From: Lachnospiraceae bacterium UBA4292
Lineage (GTDB): Bacteria; Bacillota; Clostridia; Lachnospirales; Lachnospiraceae
DNA: 15,010 bases
Reading direction: 5' to 3'
Assembly: GCA_002395865.1 (NCBI GenBank)
Contig: DGVE01000072.1
Coordinates: 1 to 15,010, forward strand
The position numbers and the translations under genes are program-made. Below, piece after piece: positions 14,870 through 15,010 of this stretch; the stretch's first letter is position 1; each line of letters starts with the position of its first letter. Under the pieces are notes generated by a model. The model did not search any database, was not told the origin of the DNA, and saw only the letters and a list, made by a program, of their open reading frames with translations.

Positions 14870-14888
14870 AGATACTCCCTTAAAATAG

Positions 14889-15010
14889 CTACTCGATGTT
14901 CTGGACCTGTTCCCTGATCTTCTCTATCTCGGTCTTTATATTGATCGCGACATCGGTCATGGTCATGTCGGCCGACTTCGAAAGCATCGTATTGGCCTCA
15001 CGGTTCATCT
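14889..15010 (-). CDS. yicC: YicC family endoribonuclease, C-terminal end (runs off the right edge)
   Basis: Only the last 40 codons are in the window. The translation reads MNREANTMLSKSADM, then TDVAINIKTEIEKIREQVQNIE and a TAG stop. The block MNREANT…KS followed by an E-K-I-R-E-Q-V-Q-N-I-E ending is the typical C-terminus of YicC (YloC in Bacillus), an RNase-like protein involved in stationary-phase survival and RNA turnover in E. coli. The position directly before gmk agrees. As the rest of the gene is outside the window, nothing can be said on its start or promoter. Confidence 0.9.
   Translation of the reverse strand, partial: MNREANTMLSKSADMTMTDVAINIKTEIEKIREQVQNIE

Overview
The window is a compact, housekeeping-rich stretch of a Gram-positive genome of the class Clostridia, most likely family Lachnospiraceae. 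This rests on gene order (asp23–fakA–recG beside divergent rpmB; yicC–gmk–rpoZ–rimO–pgsA; a ytfI-like/ytfJ pair), on AGGAGG-type ribosome binding sites, on sigma-A-like promoters and on protein character. The species cannot be named from the sequence. All genes except rpmB lie on the minus strand. I see no tRNA, rRNA, CRISPR array, insertion sequence or phage gene, and no gene-free stretch longer than about 205 bases.

Reading from the left: (A) positions 1-919 hold rsmD and the start of coaD, coupled by a TGATG overlap and driven by a near-consensus promoter whose spacer contains a perfect inverted repeat. (B) positions 950-4100 hold GGDEF protein → SEC-C protein → GH130 mannoside phosphorylase, ending in a hairpin terminator. 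These three genes sit between recG and rsmD, which are often close neighbours in related genomes. (C) positions 4116-8279 hold asp23-family gene → fakA → recG, with a GC-rich hairpin between fakA and recG. (D) positions 8313-8618 hold rpmB alone on the plus strand, with its own promoter and a textbook terminator, divergent from asp23. (E) positions 8624-15010 hold one long, tightly packed unit, yicC (partial) → gmk → rpoZ → rimO → pgsA → 465-residue unknown → 101-residue unknown → DUF2953 membrane protein → ytfJ/GerW, ending in a hairpin that faces the rpmB terminator.

Together the genes serve nucleotide and cofactor supply (gmk, coaD), transcription and ribosome maturation (rpoZ, rimO, rsmD, rpmB), phospholipid and fatty-acid metabolism (pgsA, fakA, asp23), DNA repair (recG), c-di-GMP signalling (GGDEF) and mannoside use (GH130). 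No spectacular new system is evident. The most notable items are the putative operator in the rsmD–coaD promoter, the three-gene insert between recG and rsmD, the long acidic extension of RNA polymerase omega and a second acidic insert in the DUF2953 protein of the same unit, and the unknown gene pair behind pgsA.
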